Below are positions 12,050 through 14,234 of a stretch of DNA of 14,234 nt, one piece after another. The translations under genes were made by a program, and so were the position numbers. Source of the DNA: JBJXDT01 sp046153505 (GTDB lineage: Bacteria; Pseudomonadota; Gammaproteobacteria; Burkholderiales; Methylophilaceae). The first letter of the stretch is position 1, and each line of letters begins with the position of its first letter. The notes under the pieces are model-generated. The model searched no databases, was not told the DNA's origin, and saw nothing but the letters and a program-made list of their open reading frames with translations. The DNA is taken from the NCBI GenBank assembly GCA_046153505.1, contig JBJXDT010000100.1, forward strand, positions 1-14,234. The letters are read 5' to 3'.

Positions 12050-14234
12050 GTGATAACCCAATCAAATCAAACTGCAGATTTTTCAGCAAATACACCGCAA
12101 GGTCACACGCCTATGATGCGGCAATACCTAGCACTCAAAGCGCAGCATCCTGATATGCTGTTGTTTTATCGCATGGGCGATTTCTATGAGCTATTCTTTG
12201 AGGACGCTGAAAAAGCTTCGCGCTTGCTTGGCATCACGCTCACGCGCCGCGGCAGCAGTAATGGCGAGCCTATTAGAATGGCGGGTGTGCCTTATCACGC
12301 GGCGGAGCAATATTTAGCTAAGTTAGTAAAATTGGGCGAAGCGGTAGCGATTTGCGAGCAAATCGGCGACCCTGCAACTAGCAAAGGCCCTGTGGAACGC
12401 GCCGTGGCACGAATTCTAACTCCTGGCACACTCACAGATGCGGCGCTGTTGGACGAAACGCGCGATAACAATTTGCTTGGAATATGTTTTAGCGATGGTT
12501 TGGTTGGGCTGGCAAAACTGAATTTGGCTTCTGGCGAGTTTGTGCTTTCTGAAGTCGCAGTAGGCCAATTAAATCAAGAGCTTGAGCGAATAAATCCAGC
12601 TGAAATTGTCTGTTCGGATGATGCAATCCATGCCGCGATAAATTTATTTAAAGCACCAAAAAAGCGGCTCGCGCCTTGGCAATTTGATTTGACCGCGACA
12701 ACAACAACTTTAACCAAGCAATTTAACACGCGCGATTTATCGGGCTTCGGCTGTGTGGATTTAGCTGCCGCAATTGCTGCTGCAGGAGCATTGCTGGAAT
12801 ACGTCAAGCATACGCAACGTGCGGCCTTGCCACATATTAGTGCCTTGCGCGTTGAGCAAACCAGCCAATATATTCAGCTCGATGCCGCCACGCGCCGCAA
12901 TTTGGAGATTGACTCGACACTGCGAGGCGAAGCCTCGCCAACGCTTTATTCGCTGCTCAATACCACGCAAACCCCAATGGGCGCGAGGCTTTTGCGTTAT
13001 TGGTTGCATCATCCTTTGCGCGACCAAAACTTGGTGGTAAAGCGTCATGACGCAGTTGCTGATATTTTGAGCAGTGACCTGAGAGCCAAAATCCATGCGC
13101 CTCTCAGGCATATTGCCGATATTGAGCGTATTACAGCACGCATTGCGCTTAAAACCGCACGGCCACGCGATTTATCTGCCTTGAGGGAAAGTCTATTGCA
13201 ATTGCCCGCGCTACAAAATTTGCTGGTGAATTGCAAATCCATTTTGCTAGAAACATTAGGCGCAGATTTGCAAAGTCCGCCACAAGTTGTGCAAATGCTA
13301 ACATCCGCAATTAAGCAAGAACCCGCTTCATTGTTGCGTGAGGGCGGGGTGATTGCCGATGGATATGATGCAGAGTTAGACGAATTGCGTGGTTTGCAAA
13401 CCAACCATGGTGATTTTTTGCTGCAATATGAAGCCGCTGAAAAGTCCCGCACGGGCTTGGCAAATCTGAAGGTGGAATTCAACAGCGTGCATGGCTTTTA
13501 CATTGAAATTAGTCGCGCACAGGCAGAGAATGCGCCTACAGAATATCGCCGCCGTCAAACGCTAAAAAATGCCGAACGTTTTATCACGCCAGAATTGAAA
13601 GCGTTTGAAGACAAAGTGTTGAGTGCCAATGAGCGTGCGTTGGCACGAGAAAAGTTCTTGTATGAACAGCTTTTAGAGCAATTGGCACCGTTCATCGCTT
13701 CCCTGCAGACTAATAGTGGTGCGGTTTCCAGCCTAGATGTTTTGTGTTGTTTTGCCGAGCGCGCTGAAGCGTTGCATTATGTGCACCCGCAATTTATGCA
13801 AGAAAATATCTTAGAAATTTCGGCTGGCCGTCATCCAGTCGTAGAAAGTATCACGCAACCGTTTGTGTCGAATGATTTGAGTTTAAATCCGTATCGCCAA
13901 TTGCTTTTGATAACCGGGCCGAATATGGGCGGCAAATCGACTTATATGCGTCAAACCGCTTTGATAGTGTTGATGGCCTATTGTGGATGTTATGTACCAG
14001 CAACTTCTGCTAAAATCGGCGAAATTGATCGCATCTTCACGAGAATTGGCGCTTCTGATGACTTGGCAGGTGGCCGATCCACCTTTATGGTTGAAATGAC
14101 CGAAACTGCGAATATTTTACATAATGCCACCGAAAAAAGCTTGGTATTGCTTGACGAAATTGGACGCGGAACGAGCACGTTTGATGGACTAAGTCTGGCT
14201 TGGGCAGTGGCTAAGCAATTGTTGGATAAGAATA
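12050..14234 (+). CDS. mutS: DNA mismatch repair ATPase MutS (3' end cut by window)
   Basis: MutS recognises mismatches and small loops and recruits MutL. About 728 codons are visible; the family is usually 850-880 residues, so the C-terminal dimer region is missing only because the window ends. The mismatch-probing Phe45-x-Glu47 lies in RMGDFYELFF. Walker A GPNMGGKS is at 623-630, GGRSTFMVEMTE follows, and Walker B has Asp702-Glu703 in LLDEIGRGTSTFDG, all offset by nine from E. coli. The frame is continuous from start to edge. The GTG at 12050 is chosen because a stop lies at 12044 and family members have some residues before HTPMMRQYL. It has no clear ribosome-binding site; ATG 12113 with AAGG 10 nt upstream is the alternative. 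Confidence 0.95.
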   Translation, partial: MITQSNQTADFSANTPQGHTPMMRQYLALKAQHPDMLLFYRMGDFYELFFEDAEKASRLLGITLTRRGSSNGEPIRMAGVPYHAAEQYLAKLVKLGEAVAICEQIGDPATSKGPVERAVARILTPGTLTDAALLDETRDNNLLGICFSDGLVGLAKLNLASGEFVLSEVAVGQLNQELERINPAEIVCSDDAIHAAINLFKAPKKRLAPWQFDLTATTTTLTKQFNTRDLSGFGCVDLAAAIAAAGALLEYVKHTQRAALPHISALRVEQTSQYIQLDAATRRNLEIDSTLRGEASPTLYSLLNTTQTPMGARLLRYWLHHPLRDQNLVVKRHDAVADILSSDLRAKIHAPLRHIADIERITARIALKTARPRDLSALRESLLQLPALQNLLVNCKSILLETLGADLQSPPQVVQMLTSAIKQEPASLLREGGVIADGYDAELDELRGLQTNHGDFLLQYEAAEKSRTGLANLKVEFNSVHGFYIEISRAQAENAPTEYRRRQTLKNAERFITPELKAFEDKVLSANERALAREKFLYEQLLEQLAPFIASLQTNSGAVSSLDVLCCFAERAEALHYVHPQFMQENILEISAGRHPVVESITQPFVSNDLSLNPYRQLLLITGPNMGGKSTYMRQTALIVLMAYCGCYVPATSAKIGEIDRIFTRIGASDDLAGGRSTFMVEMTETANILHNATEKSLVLLDEIGRGTSTFDGLSLAWAVAKQLLDKN

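Noticed and set aside
12922..12938. Perfect GCGAGGC-GAA-GCCTCGC hairpin inside mutS
   Set aside because: It encodes the ordinary MutS LRGEASPT segment, has no U-tract, and lies mid-gene in an unbroken frame. It looks like chance plus codon choice.

Overview
The window looks like chromosomal DNA of a betaproteobacterium with moderate GC, roughly in the mid-40s percent by eye. Protein wording and the order suhB/trmJ/cysE/isc suggest Nitrosomonadales, perhaps Methylophilaceae-like; this taxonomic call is an inference without a database search. Genes are densely packed and largely intact. The left edge cuts an insertion sequence and the right edge cuts mutS.

Region 1 (1-2171, plus strand) is an accessory inorganic-carbon cluster beside an IS3-family element end. 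It holds a beta-carbonic anhydrase, an SbtA-type sodium-dependent bicarbonate transporter, and a short PII-like protein of the SbtB type whose start overlaps the sbtA stop (ATGA). The IS tip abuts what looks like the 3' half of a Rho-independent terminator.

Region 2 (2172-9305, minus strand) is a complete ISC iron-sulfur assembly operon, transcribed right to left: cysE, iscR, an IscS/NifS-like second cysteine desulfurase, iscS, iscU, iscA, hscB, hscA, fdx. From iscR onward the genes overlap or lie within about 20 nt of each other. CysE makes O-acetylserine for cysteine. IscS draws sulfur from cysteine, and IscU scaffolds the cluster with Fdx electrons. HscA/HscB release the cluster, IscA acts as carrier, and IscR senses cluster supply. 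A good sigma70 promoter overlapped by a near-consensus IscR type 1 site lies in the 50-nt cysE-iscR gap, so autoregulation is very likely. The predicted start point leaves almost no leader before iscR. No iscX follows fdx.

Region 3 (9385-14234) holds trmJ (minus) divergent from suhB (plus), a synteny shared with enteric bacteria. A perfect palindrome between them carries mirror-image TAAAAT -10-like elements. Next come a PagP-like lipid A palmitoyltransferase and an unrecognised small acidic protein gene (both minus), then the first ~728 codons of mutS (plus).

The best candidates for a second look are the CA-SbtA-SbtB module with a tail-less SbtB, the extra desulfurase inside the isc operon, the near-leaderless IscR-controlled promoter, and the symmetric trmJ/suhB promoter region. 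No CRISPR array, tRNA, rRNA or prophage was seen.
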